Shown here: positions 16,985 to 24,768 of the stretch, one piece after another | Layout of the letters: every line of letters begins with the position of its first letter | How positions within the stretch are numbered: position 1 is the stretch's first letter | Source: Victivallales bacterium | GTDB taxonomy: Bacteria > Verrucomicrobiota > Lentisphaeria > Oligosphaerales > Oligosphaeraceae | Assembly (NCBI GenBank): GCA_017535315.1 | Contig: JAFXUD010000029.1 | Span: 1 to 34,396, forward strand | Length of the DNA stretch: 34,396 nucleotides | Direction: 5' to 3' | Program-made: the position numbers and the translations under genes | The notes under the pieces: model-generated | The model's input: the letters and a program-made list of their open reading frames with translations, nothing else | What the model was told of the DNA's origin: nothing | Databases searched by the model: none

Positions 16985-18424
16985 TCAAGGCTGATAATAT
17001 CCAGTGGCATAAAGGTAATTGGCGCGTGCGCGGAGCAGATCGGCTGTCGCGGTAGTCTGCCGCTGCAGAATGGTCGTCAGGTTCTTCTGGGCATCGGTTA
17101 CATTGGTGGAGGTGGCCTCGCCAAGGCGGAAGCGCTCCTGCTGGGCAGCCAGATGATTCTGCGCAGCCTCAATGCCTTCGTTCACCAACGCAAGGCGGTT
17201 TTTCGCTGCCTTGAAGTTCAAAGCGGCATCCTGCATGGCAATATAAATATCCAACTGCACACTGCGCAGATTCTCATTGAGCTCCTTGATGCGCGCACGG
17301 TAGCGCGCCATGCGCGTATTCGGACCGCGGTAGTCGATGTTGCGCTTCCATATCAGGGATATCTCTGTGCCGAAGCGCCTGTCGGTGAGGATTTCATCCA
17401 TTTCAAAGGGGTGGTCAGGGTGTTCACCCTGGGCCGTGACTCCAAAGTTGAGGCTCAGGTCATCCTGCTTTTCCTCTTCCGCCATATCCAACTGGACCTG
17501 CGCATAACGGATGTTGTTTTTGATTTCAAGATAGGCCCCCCTGGCATGGCACGCATCCTGTTCCGAAACCTCAATCAGTTCCACAACCTGCTGTGCCGTA
17601 TCCAGAAGCGCCTTCTGATCCCCTGCCAGGGCCAGATCACGGGAGATGCCGACCGCATTCGCCAGGTTGTGCAAACTCAATTCAAAGGCGACACGCGCTT
17701 TCTCCTCATCTTCACGGCCTATCTGAAGTTCCAGCTTGGAGGAGAATATCTGATAGTCGGAGACTACCTTCATCCGACAGAGCTCAATAGTCTCATCATA
17801 GAGTTTCTGAAATCGCTTCGTCGCCTCCTGGGAGACGCGATACGCCGAAAGTTTCTCGTATGCCGCAATATAGGCCAATTCAATGTCCCGCCGCATGATC
17901 TGCGTGACCTTCAGCAGATTGCTGACGTTCATGTTATACTCCGCCATGGCCAGAGCACGGTTCAACGTCAGGGACTTGAACTGCCTGTCCCGCAAAAGAG
18001 GCACCCGTATGCCAAAGCCATAGATGGTCTGAAACAGCTCGTCATAGCCATTGGGGTCCTTCAGAAGACGCTTTGCGCCGCCAAAGGAGATATAGGCGCC
18101 TGGATTGACAGGCATTTGGAAGCCAACCTGCGCATCGTAGCTGTCGTTCGTCAGAGAGGTCACGTTTGATGCAGGGAAGTTGCGTGCCTTGTCTGCACGC
18201 CCGATGCCAGCAAACAGACTGGGATCGAAGAACTCGTTGAGCTCTTCATGTTTGAGAAGCGCCTGCTCCACCTTCCATTTCGCCGCAAGCACAGCAGGGT
18301 TGCTCTCCTCGCCTTCCTTGAGGAGTTCCGCTAGTTCATTGCCTACGCAAACAGAACAGAAAAAACTCGTTATCGCCGCGGCTGCAAAACACATTATGCC
18401 GCAATAAAAACGCTTTATCATCAC
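16985..18424 (-). CDS. TolC-family outer-membrane channel protein
   Basis: 479 aa with an N-terminal signal peptide (cleavage near residue 28, ...CSVCVG). Two OEP-type repeats are visible by their long alpha-helical stretches: AMAEYNMNVSNLLKVTQIMRR in the first and AAQNHLAAQQERFRLGEATSTNVTDAQ in the second. The latter is the conserved RxRxGxxxxxxVxxAQ helix end. The C-terminus LRARANYLYATGYY is typical. It is first of the five-gene operon and likely the outer-membrane exit for the ABC exporter. No strong ribosome-binding site precedes the start; the ATG three bases later (18421) is equally possible. Confidence 0.92.
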   Translation of the reverse strand: MMIKRFYCGIMCFAAAAITSFFCSVCVGNELAELLKEGEESNPAVLAAKWKVEQALLKHEELNEFFDPSLFAGIGRADKARNFPASNVTSLTNDSYDAQVGFQMPVNPGAYISFGGAKRLLKDPNGYDELFQTIYGFGIRVPLLRDRQFKSLTLNRALAMAEYNMNVSNLLKVTQIMRRDIELAYIAAYEKLSAYRVSQEATKRFQKLYDETIELCRMKVVSDYQIFSSKLELQIGREDEEKARVAFELSLHNLANAVGISRDLALAGDQKALLDTAQQVVELIEVSEQDACHARGAYLEIKNNIRYAQVQLDMAEEEKQDDLSLNFGVTAQGEHPDHPFEMDEILTDRRFGTEISLIWKRNIDYRGPNTRMARYRARIKELNENLRSVQLDIYIAMQDAALNFKAAKNRLALVNEGIEAAQNHLAAQQERFRLGEATSTNVTDAQKNLTTILQRQTTATADLLRARANYLYATGYYQP

Positions 18425-18550
18425 AAATCGTCTAAACTCGTTGTGCCAGTTTATATGATTGAGACTTTACCCCCAAAAATACACCATGCCTATACTATAA
18501 ACCATTTCTCCGATTTCTAAAACCGACAACCCGTTTTTTTTCCAAAAAAA

Positions 18551-18790
18551 GGGAATTATATACTTGAGTTTCCTGATGACATTAGCCTTCATTGGTCGAT
18601 GGCCAAAATGCGCCTTGCCGCTTCGCTGCGCTACGCGGCAAGGCGCACGGAGACTGCGGTGGGCATCTGACCGTGGGTTTCGCTTCGCCGCTGTCGCGGC
18701 TTCCTCCACCCACGGCTATGCTCTTGCCGCCGCTTACGCGGCTCTTCTCTATTGGTAAAGTCCAATCGGCAACTAAAGTATATAATTCCC
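18551..18790. mobile_element. GC-rich hairpin element, copy B, with ~25-bp terminal inverted repeats
   Basis: About 240 bp upstream of the exporter operon. The outer ends are inverted repeats: left GGGAATTATATACTTGAGTT, right the complement of GGGAATTATATACTTTAGTT. CCAAAAAA lies outside both ends and could be an 8-bp target duplication, although it is a low-complexity sequence. The interior carries a perfect 13-bp stem, TGCGCCTTGCCGC (18609-18621) with GCGGCAAGGCGCA (18635-18647), and CCGTGGG (18671-18677) with CCCACGG (18709-18715). This interior is homologous to copy A at 8634-8829, although the ends are unrelated. There is no coding content. It probably belongs to a REP/MITE-like dispersed family. 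Confidence 0.7.
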
Positions 18791-18792
18791 CC

Positions 18793-18833
18793 AAAAAATT
18801 AGCAATTATGCAATCGACTGCTAATTGCTAATT
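18793..18833 (-). terminator. Probable intrinsic terminator of the SGNH esterase gene
   Basis: On the minus strand, starting 4 nt after the stop codon at 18837, a ~12-bp AT-rich stem (TAGCAATTA paired with TAATTGCTA, 18800-18808 and 18822-18830, extended by three pairs) has a 13-nt loop. The 3' arm runs into a T tract (complement of 18793-18798). This fits a Rho-independent terminator, although the stem is AT-rich and so only moderately stable. Confidence 0.6.
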
Positions 18834-18836
18834 GAT

Positions 18837-20534
18837 TTACTCCTCTGGGGTCATCTTCACATTGTCGGCATAGACCGTTCCAACAGCCGTTTTCTCAACC
18901 CACACGAGGATACGGAGGAAGTTGACTTTTGCTGGCACTTCATAGCTCTTCTTGAAGAACTTCCAGTCGGGAGCCTCTGATGAAGCCACCATGGTCATTG
19001 CGCCATAGTTTTTGTCCTCGTTGGCATATTCCACGACAAAAACCTTCGCGACGCCACCGCTTAATTCAGCAGCCAAATCCGCGCTGACCGTGTATTTCTG
19101 CCCCTCCTGAACAGGCAGGTAACCAGACCATGCGCGCACAAAATCCTTCTTGGGGTCATTGATGCACACCATCTTGATGGCCTGTTTTCCGCCCTTCACT
19201 CGGTCGCCGCTGACGCTAACGTTCTGTTCAAGAGCCCAATCCTGCTGGCCTGTCTCAAAGTCCCAGCTATAGGCCTTCCCCTTGGGGGCGACAGGTTTCG
19301 GCGGCGGAACTGGCTTCGGGTCCTTGATGCCCGCCTTCGCAATCAGAAACTCGCACAGCTTATCGGCCACGAACTGGTGCCCCGCCGCATTGGGGTGGGC
19401 GGTATCGACCATGTACTTCTCGCCCAGGGGCAGCTTGCCTACCGCCTTCATGCAGGCGTTGACGTCAAAGCACTCAATGCCGCGCTCCTTCGCCAAATCG
19501 CGAATCGTCTGAGCAAACTCATCCATCATCGTGAAGCGCGCGCCTGAGCCAGCACCCGTGGCGAAGAGCAGGATAGCCGCCTGCCCCTTCGTCTTGGCGC
19601 AGATGCGATTGATGTAGTCGTTGACCGCACTCTTGTAATAGGATGCGGCGGCCGTGCCGCTCCTGTCGTTGTAGCCAATCCACAAGGTGACCAAATCAGG
19701 GGTCTCGCCCGAGAAGTCGCGGTTCAGCCAGGCACGCTCGTCGTTGGTTCTGGCACCGCCGACGGCACGGTTGACGCAGATGATGTTCTCCGTCTTCAGC
19801 CATTCGCGCAGCAGCTCCTCCGTCTTGATGGAATAGCGCTCGTTCACCTTGTCCCGCAAACCAGTGCCCGCCGTGATGGAGTCCCCCTGGAACTGGATGA
19901 TCAGCTTCTCGCGCTTGCGCAGCTTCTCAAGGACCTTGTCGAAGGGAGCGGGCTTATAGACGGTGTTGTCAACTGGCACGACGGGCTCCAGCACGACATT
20001 GGCAAGCGTCAGCGTATGGGCGGGAATCTTGTCGTTGTTGTACCAGATGTTCCAGCGGCAGCCGACGCGAAGCTCATTGATGCCGCACGGAGGAATGCCG
20101 TTGGGCTCGCCCACAAGCCCCGCGAATCCCTCGGGGATGAAGTCGCGCCAAGCCACCGTGTATTTCACCCATTCCGTGCTCTTCAACGGCACGAAATAAA
20201 TGTACGAGTAAGAGCCGTAGGAGTTGGAGAAACCAACAGGCGACCAGCAGTCCGAGCCATCTCCCTTCACGTAGAAGGAGATGCCCTGATACTTGTCCCA
20301 CACATCCAGCTCTTCGTTGGTATAGGAAAGTTTATGGGAGGCCGTGCCATACGGCAAATTGGAGATGGCCAGCGCCTTTGCGCCGTTGGGCCCCTCTGCT
20401 GGCGCAACCGAAACTCTGTTCGTCGCTTTCCACGCCGTCGGTATGCTGAAGTCGTCAATCGTAATCACGTCCAACGCAAATGAACACATCGTGAACGCAA
20501 ACAAAAGGCACAAAAAACTACTGGATCTTTTCAT
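18837..20534 (-). CDS. Secreted SGNH/GDSL esterase with flanking carbohydrate-binding-like domains
   Basis: 565 aa. Signal peptide 1-20 (SSFLCLLFAFTMCSFA). Residues ~21-185 form a beta-rich domain like CBM11/CIA30 (ITIDDFSIPTAWK, GISFYVKGDG). The SGNH hydrolase core covers ~205-400: block I GDSIT (217-221, catalytic Ser), block II GGAR (259-262), block III GYND (287-290) and block V DTAHPN (377-382, catalytic Asp and His). A Pro-rich linker (404-420) leads to a C-terminal beta-sandwich, probably another carbohydrate-binding module. The predicted role is deacetylation of acylated polysaccharides outside the cytoplasm; the exact ester is not determinable. The start has GGAGG 7 nt upstream. The gene has its own promoter and terminator, so it is likely monocistronic. 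Confidence 0.88.
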   Translation of the reverse strand: MKRSSSFLCLLFAFTMCSFALDVITIDDFSIPTAWKATNRVSVAPAEGPNGAKALAISNLPYGTASHKLSYTNEELDVWDKYQGISFYVKGDGSDCWSPVGFSNSYGSYSYIYFVPLKSTEWVKYTVAWRDFIPEGFAGLVGEPNGIPPCGINELRVGCRWNIWYNNDKIPAHTLTLANVVLEPVVPVDNTVYKPAPFDKVLEKLRKREKLIIQFQGDSITAGTGLRDKVNERYSIKTEELLREWLKTENIICVNRAVGGARTNDERAWLNRDFSGETPDLVTLWIGYNDRSGTAAASYYKSAVNDYINRICAKTKGQAAILLFATGAGSGARFTMMDEFAQTIRDLAKERGIECFDVNACMKAVGKLPLGEKYMVDTAHPNAAGHQFVADKLCEFLIAKAGIKDPKPVPPPKPVAPKGKAYSWDFETGQQDWALEQNVSVSGDRVKGGKQAIKMVCINDPKKDFVRAWSGYLPVQEGQKYTVSADLAAELSGGVAKVFVVEYANEDKNYGAMTMVASSEAPDWKFFKKSYEVPAKVNFLRILVWVEKTAVGTVYADNVKMTPEE

Positions 20535-20581
20535 TATTAACCTCCGTTAATGATGCTCGAATGCTTAAAATACATTTTTAA

Positions 20582-20611
20582 CGAATATATACTAGCATAT
20601 TCGTTTGTCAA
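20582..20611 (-). promoter_or_regulatory. Sigma70-type promoter with overlapping inverted repeat (candidate operator)
   Basis: On the minus strand, TTGACA (complement of 20606-20611) is separated by 16 bp from TATATT (complement of 20584-20589), upstream of the SGNH gene start at 20534. An inverted repeat, CGAATAT (20582-20588) and ATATTCG (20597-20603) with an 8-nt centre, covers the -10 box and most of the spacer. Such placement suits a repressor site. The promoter match is direct; regulation is inference. Confidence 0.6.
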
Positions 20612-20642
20612 ACTGCGTTGTGGAAAAAAAGATGTTTCAATT

Positions 20643-20794
20643 GAGGTAATTGCAAAACTACCGTCCAACCGCCAAAACGCCGCAAGCGAGGGCAAAGAGC
20701 GAAAACGAAGCGTGGTGACCACGCTGAGTTTGAGCGATGAATCCATCGCGCCGCGCCGTGAAGGCGGTTGGGATGAGAGTTTTGCAATTACCTC
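20643..20794. mobile_element. MITE copy 2 (152 bp), TSD AATT
   Basis: Terminal inverted repeats of ~33 bp start GAGGTAATTGCAAAACT and end in its complement. AATT lies directly outside both ends (20639-20642 and 20795-20798). The interior holds the palindrome AGCGTGGTGACCACGCT (20709-20725). Compared with copy 3 (25557-25708) I count 6 mismatches over 152 bp (about 96% identity), in the same orientation. The left end is only 31 bp upstream of the SGNH promoter -35 box. ORFs across it are shadows; no transposase is present. Confidence 0.88.
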
Positions 20795-20834
20795 AATTAT
20801 CAAGTATATTCGGGCGAAAAAGTGCCATTTCTTA

Positions 20835-20901
20835 AAATAGTCGCCCGATTTTGAAGGAATGATTTTGGGCGACTATTTGCAAAATCACCAAATAGTCGCC
20901 C
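20835..20901. repeat. Three-arm inverted repeat (mutually exclusive hairpins)
   Basis: Arm A AAATAGTCGCCC (20835-20846), arm B GGGCGACTATTTG (20867-20879) and arm C CAAATAGTCGCCC (20889-20901). B can pair with A (12 bp, 20-nt loop) or with C (13 bp, 9-nt loop). The hairpins lie just downstream of the GHL6-like gene at 20934. No T tract follows in either direction, so this is not a classical intrinsic terminator. It could still stop or protect the 3' end of that transcript. Confidence 0.65.
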
Positions 20902-20933
20902 CCAAAAAAGCAAGCTGGAAATGAGGATAATCT

Positions 20934-23006
20934 CTACTCTGTTTTGAGCAGGAACATGGCGAATTCATTGAGCACGGGGACGGTGAACTCGACACAGTGG
21001 CCTGAGATCTCGCAGGGATATAGCGTCTCATCGGGAGCCAGAAGCAGCTCCGTCGGACGAATGCGGTCGGGGAAGTTCAGCTTGACGCGGATGTCATGGA
21101 GCGGCTGCGCTGGCAAATCCGACGGCAAGTTCAGCAGGCTGATGACCAGCCGCTTTTCATCTGGCTGCTCATAGACGGTGATTTCCGTCGTGCGCGGAGC
21201 GTTCGTCTCCACATATTGCCTGCCACGCAGTTCCTTCAGCAGCGTTATGAGGGCTTTGCGATGGTAGTCCCACTTCACCTCTTCCAGCACGCCAGCACAA
21301 TAGATGACCTCGCCTTTGCCGTAGGAATGGCGGACCAGAGCAGGCGTCCCCTGCGGGAGCATCGGCGGATCGCTGATGCCAGAGGAGAAGTATTCAGGCG
21401 CACCCGCCTCGGAAATCGGCAGCGTCAGCGTGCCTTCAACATGTACGTCCGCATTCGCCTCAAGCACGCATTGCCTGGAGTCCAACATGAGCGGATACTG
21501 CTCCGTTGCAATGCCAGAAAGAAGCGAGCCTTCCGTGGGCGCAATATAGGTGCGTTTCTGCGTCAGGCCACGGTAGTGGACACCGAAGAGCTGCGCGAGG
21601 GCAAAGTCCTCCCGACGCCCTTTTTCTGGGTCATACAAGGAGGCGCAATAACTCGTGTAGAGTTTTCCTCCATTGGCAACATACGTCTCCAGTTCTGCGC
21701 ACTCCTCATCGGTCAAACGTGCGCCAAAGGCGACAAACACGACTGGATAGCGGCTGATGTCATCGGGGAGCATGTGCCCCGTGAAGGTAAAGAGCAGATG
21801 CGCGTCTGCAAAAGCGCGGACGAGATTTTCGCTGTTCGGATTGTAGGCAAAGGCCGCGTCGTTGCGCTTCTCTAGGGGGAGCCTCCCGCAGTCAACATTC
21901 ACACGCGAGGGGAAACTGTAGTAGATGGCAACGTCCGCCAGCGGAACAGAACTGCCTGACACGTACTTTTCATAGCGTGCGTAGGCGTCGTTGATTTCCC
22001 TGGCGTGGTCATAGAAGCGTTCGTCCAGCGTCCCTTCGGGATCAATGGCGTCAATCAGCGTGAACGATGACTGGTTGGCAAGGGCGGCGTATGCGCGCAT
22101 CAGCAGATTCTCGCGGGAGCGTTCCGTCGTATGGAACGCCAGGTTCTCGCAGCGCGGCGTCATGAACTCCATGGGGCGGTGCGGTGAAAAGGCGGAGAAG
22201 AGTTTGCTGATGTAGGACTGCTCGATGGCGTTCCCCGTGAAATCCCCCGCCAGATATTCGCTGGCGCGGATGAACTCCTCGTTCATGCCGCCAGCCCAGC
22301 CGCGTATGAGAGTGGCGCATTGAATGTTCACCGTGCGCTCAGGCGTGCGCGCATGGATGGTCTCGCGAATCCGCGTCGCAAATTCCCCCATACATTTGGA
22401 GCGCCACTGCGCATAACGTGCAAAATGCGGATCGTTCCAGTCGATGAATTGCGGCAGCTCCTCGCCCGTCTCCTCCTTATAGCGCCGCTTGCAGTCGGGG
22501 CACTGGCAGAGGATGGAGAACCAGCCAAACATGTCAATCCAAAAACCCTGCACGTCATAGCGCGAGTTCAGCTCGTCAAGCTCCGCGAGGAAATAGTCAC
22601 CGAAGCCGCCGTTCATGCAGCAGATGCCCCAACGCCCGCCGTTGGTGTCGATGGTTCCCTTGCCGCTTTCCAAAATCATGCGCCATTCGGGGTGCAGCTT
22701 GTACGGCATCGTCGCCCAGTAACTGAAATAGGCCTGGACATCAATGCCACGACGACGGCACGCCGCCACCGTCTCCCCGAAAAAGTCGCGCCCCTTCAGC
22801 TGCTTGTGCGCATACCCCCTTTTCGTCGGGAAAAGGCAGATGCCCAGGGAGTTGCCCGCATAGATTTCCGCACAGGTGACCTGAGCCTTCGCCATCATCT
22901 CCGCATAACGCTCAGGGTCGAATTTGCTGAAAAATCGCTCGTTCCAATCGGGTATATGCTGGTCAACCAGTATCCGTCGCAAATCTCGTTCGTACCATTT
23001 CTTCAT
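20934..23006 (-). CDS. GHL6-like putative glycosidase
   Basis: 690 aa, no signal peptide. A TIM-barrel-type domain covers ~1-380, with QGFWIDMFGW at ~153-162 and a Cys pattern CQCPDCKRRYKEETG (167-181), matching the hypothetical glycosyl hydrolase 6 / alpha-fucosidase-like superfamily. Around 415-470 a GATase-like trimerisation segment (VFVAFGARLTDEECAELETYV) resembles GH42-type beta-galactosidases. The C-terminus is beta-rich. The start at 23006 has a weak GGGG upstream. It lies 82 bases after the phosphatase gene on the same strand and could be read from that operon. The catalytic residues are not assigned; Asp157 in FWIDMF is a candidate nucleophile by analogy. Confidence 0.72.
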   Translation of the reverse strand: MKKWYERDLRRILVDQHIPDWNERFFSKFDPERYAEMMAKAQVTCAEIYAGNSLGICLFPTKRGYAHKQLKGRDFFGETVAACRRRGIDVQAYFSYWATMPYKLHPEWRMILESGKGTIDTNGGRWGICCMNGGFGDYFLAELDELNSRYDVQGFWIDMFGWFSILCQCPDCKRRYKEETGEELPQFIDWNDPHFARYAQWRSKCMGEFATRIRETIHARTPERTVNIQCATLIRGWAGGMNEEFIRASEYLAGDFTGNAIEQSYISKLFSAFSPHRPMEFMTPRCENLAFHTTERSRENLLMRAYAALANQSSFTLIDAIDPEGTLDERFYDHAREINDAYARYEKYVSGSSVPLADVAIYYSFPSRVNVDCGRLPLEKRNDAAFAYNPNSENLVRAFADAHLLFTFTGHMLPDDISRYPVVFVAFGARLTDEECAELETYVANGGKLYTSYCASLYDPEKGRREDFALAQLFGVHYRGLTQKRTYIAPTEGSLLSGIATEQYPLMLDSRQCVLEANADVHVEGTLTLPISEAGAPEYFSSGISDPPMLPQGTPALVRHSYGKGEVIYCAGVLEEVKWDYHRKALITLLKELRGRQYVETNAPRTTEITVYEQPDEKRLVISLLNLPSDLPAQPLHDIRVKLNFPDRIRPTELLLAPDETLYPCEISGHCVEFTVPVLNEFAMFLLKTE

Positions 23007-23088
23007 TATCTTGCCCCCAAAGATATTACAGTGCTCTGTTCACCAAGACGGATTGATAAACGACCTAAACGACACAAGTGACATACTT

Positions 23089-24768
23089 TTATACCTGTCT
23101 TGGTCCATTGAACCGCAGGATGAGTTGCGTTCGGTCGTCTGCCTGCTCCACGCCAAGACCATGCGCCTGGACGCTGTCCAAAACCGTCCTCAAAACCGAC
23201 GATTCCGCGTCAGAGAACACAGGTGTACCGCTTGCCAGCATCCCCTCCAGTGTGCGCAGAAGCCGTTCCTCGCCGAAGAGTTCGTTCTTTTCGTCGGGCT
23301 GCTCCGTGATGCCATCGGTATAGAGGTAAAGGGCATCTCCCCGTTCCAGAGTGACGGTCTGGCTCTTGTACTTCATTCCCTGCATCCCGCCAAGAACCAA
23401 CCCTGGTTTCGAGCGCAGGTACTTCGCCCTGCAACCTTCCACTTCTGGCCAATTGGACAGAATGATTGGCGGATTGTGCCCCGCGTTCACGTAGGTAACA
23501 ACACCCGTATCCAGGTTGATTTCCCCAATCCACGCTGTCACGAACATGTTCGCATCATTGTCCTGGCTGAGAGCCTCATTCGCCTCATACACGACATCAG
23601 CGAGCGGTTTCCCCGTCTGCGCGATGCCCTTGATTGTAATCTTGGCGCGCATCATGAAAAGCGCCGCAGGCACGCCTTTCCCGCTCACGTCGGCGACGAG
23701 GAAGGTGATGCTGTGCGGACCAGTGAAATAGAAATCGTAGAAGTCGCCGCCGACATCCTTCGCTGGCTTCATGTCGGCGAAGATATCGATTCGCTTCTCA
23801 CCAGGGAATGGCGGGAAGGTACGGGGGAGTGCGTTCTCCTGTATGCCAGCCGCCATCTCCATCTCTTTGGCCCTCTGCGCGGCTATTTGCGAACGAACAT
23901 AGCCAGCGATGACGATTCCCACGAGAATGGCGGCAAGCACAAGCGCCATGCCATTCAGAAAGGCGGAGGTGGCGACCAGGACCCGCCTCTCGACGATCGC
24001 CGTCTGCTTGGGAATCACGATATAGACGGGGAAGCCCTCAATGATGCGCTTTTCGTAGTAACTGTCCTCCCCTGGATCCTGCCATTGGCCCCCCTCGCAA
24101 CCCGATTCAGGATGCGAGATGATCGTGCCATTGCCAGTGGTGATGTAGATGCCGCCGTCCCCTCCTGTCACATGCCAGTCATTGGTAATCCCGATGACGG
24201 CGGTACGCGAAAGGTTACGAAGCGTCTTGGCAAACGCTCCGACCTGCACGAAGCCGCCGTCGGGCACCCAGACGCCGACATACTTGACCATCTCACCGTG
24301 AATGGAGCTGGGCAGCAGTGTCTGCGTGACTTCGCACTTGTCATCGAGCAGCTCGGCAAACTCCTTCGCCTGCCCCTCGGCCTTGGTGAAGTCAAGCGCG
24401 CCAACCTCCTCGCGGCGTGCACTGTGCGTCAGGATGCCCTTGGCGTCAACAATGCAGATCTCATCCACACCCAGTTCGTCGGCGAATGCGCGAAGACGGC
24501 GGCTCGACTCGTCGGGATCGTTCCACCACGTCTCTTCGCGCATCTCGTACAGTTTGTCGCGTACCACCATCGCCTGGCGCAGCATGCGCTTGTCCACCTG
24601 CCAACGAATGTCCACGGAAACATCATGGAACACATTTTCAAAAAGGTTTCGAATCTCGTTCTCCGTCATCCGTACGTGAAGCACCCAGGTCAATGCCAAA
24701 GACGCGATGAAAGCGATCGCCACTGCGCCGACGAGACGCCATGCCAGTCTGCGTTGTGCTGTCATCAT
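23089..24768 (-). CDS. Membrane sensor SpoIIE/RsbU-type PP2C phosphatase
   Basis: 559 aa. TM1 (~9-31), an extracytoplasmic region of ~230 residues resembling a Cache-type sensor (VDEICIVDAKGILTHS, GGIYITTGNGTIISHPE), TM2 (~266-291), a short linker without a clear HAMP, and a PP2C/SpoIIE phosphatase domain. Metal-binding motifs are intact: DVGGDFYDF (338-346), VADVSGKG (358-365), NAGHNPP (428-434), YTDGITE (483-489) and ADDRT (543-547). Such enzymes dephosphorylate STAS-domain anti-sigma antagonists. No STAS protein or anti-sigma kinase is in the window, so the target is elsewhere. The gene starts by a 4-bp ATGA overlap with the solute-binding protein gene, which implies translational coupling. 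Confidence 0.92.
   Translation of the reverse strand: MMTAQRRLAWRLVGAVAIAFIASLALTWVLHVRMTENEIRNLFENVFHDVSVDIRWQVDKRMLRQAMVVRDKLYEMREETWWNDPDESSRRLRAFADELGVDEICIVDAKGILTHSARREEVGALDFTKAEGQAKEFAELLDDKCEVTQTLLPSSIHGEMVKYVGVWVPDGGFVQVGAFAKTLRNLSRTAVIGITNDWHVTGGDGGIYITTGNGTIISHPESGCEGGQWQDPGEDSYYEKRIIEGFPVYIVIPKQTAIVERRVLVATSAFLNGMALVLAAILVGIVIAGYVRSQIAAQRAKEMEMAAGIQENALPRTFPPFPGEKRIDIFADMKPAKDVGGDFYDFYFTGPHSITFLVADVSGKGVPAALFMMRAKITIKGIAQTGKPLADVVYEANEALSQDNDANMFVTAWIGEINLDTGVVTYVNAGHNPPIILSNWPEVEGCRAKYLRSKPGLVLGGMQGMKYKSQTVTLERGDALYLYTDGITEQPDEKNELFGEERLLRTLEGMLASGTPVFSDAESSVLRTVLDSVQAHGLGVEQADDRTQLILRFNGPRQV

Noticed and set aside
16970-18169. 399-codon + strand ORF over the TolC gene
   Set aside because: It is antisense to a clear TolC-family gene and has no ribosome-binding site or domain.
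20867-20901. Classical intrinsic terminator for the 20934-23006 gene
   Set aside because: The stem is strong, but no T tract follows on the minus strand, so it was kept as an inverted repeat only.
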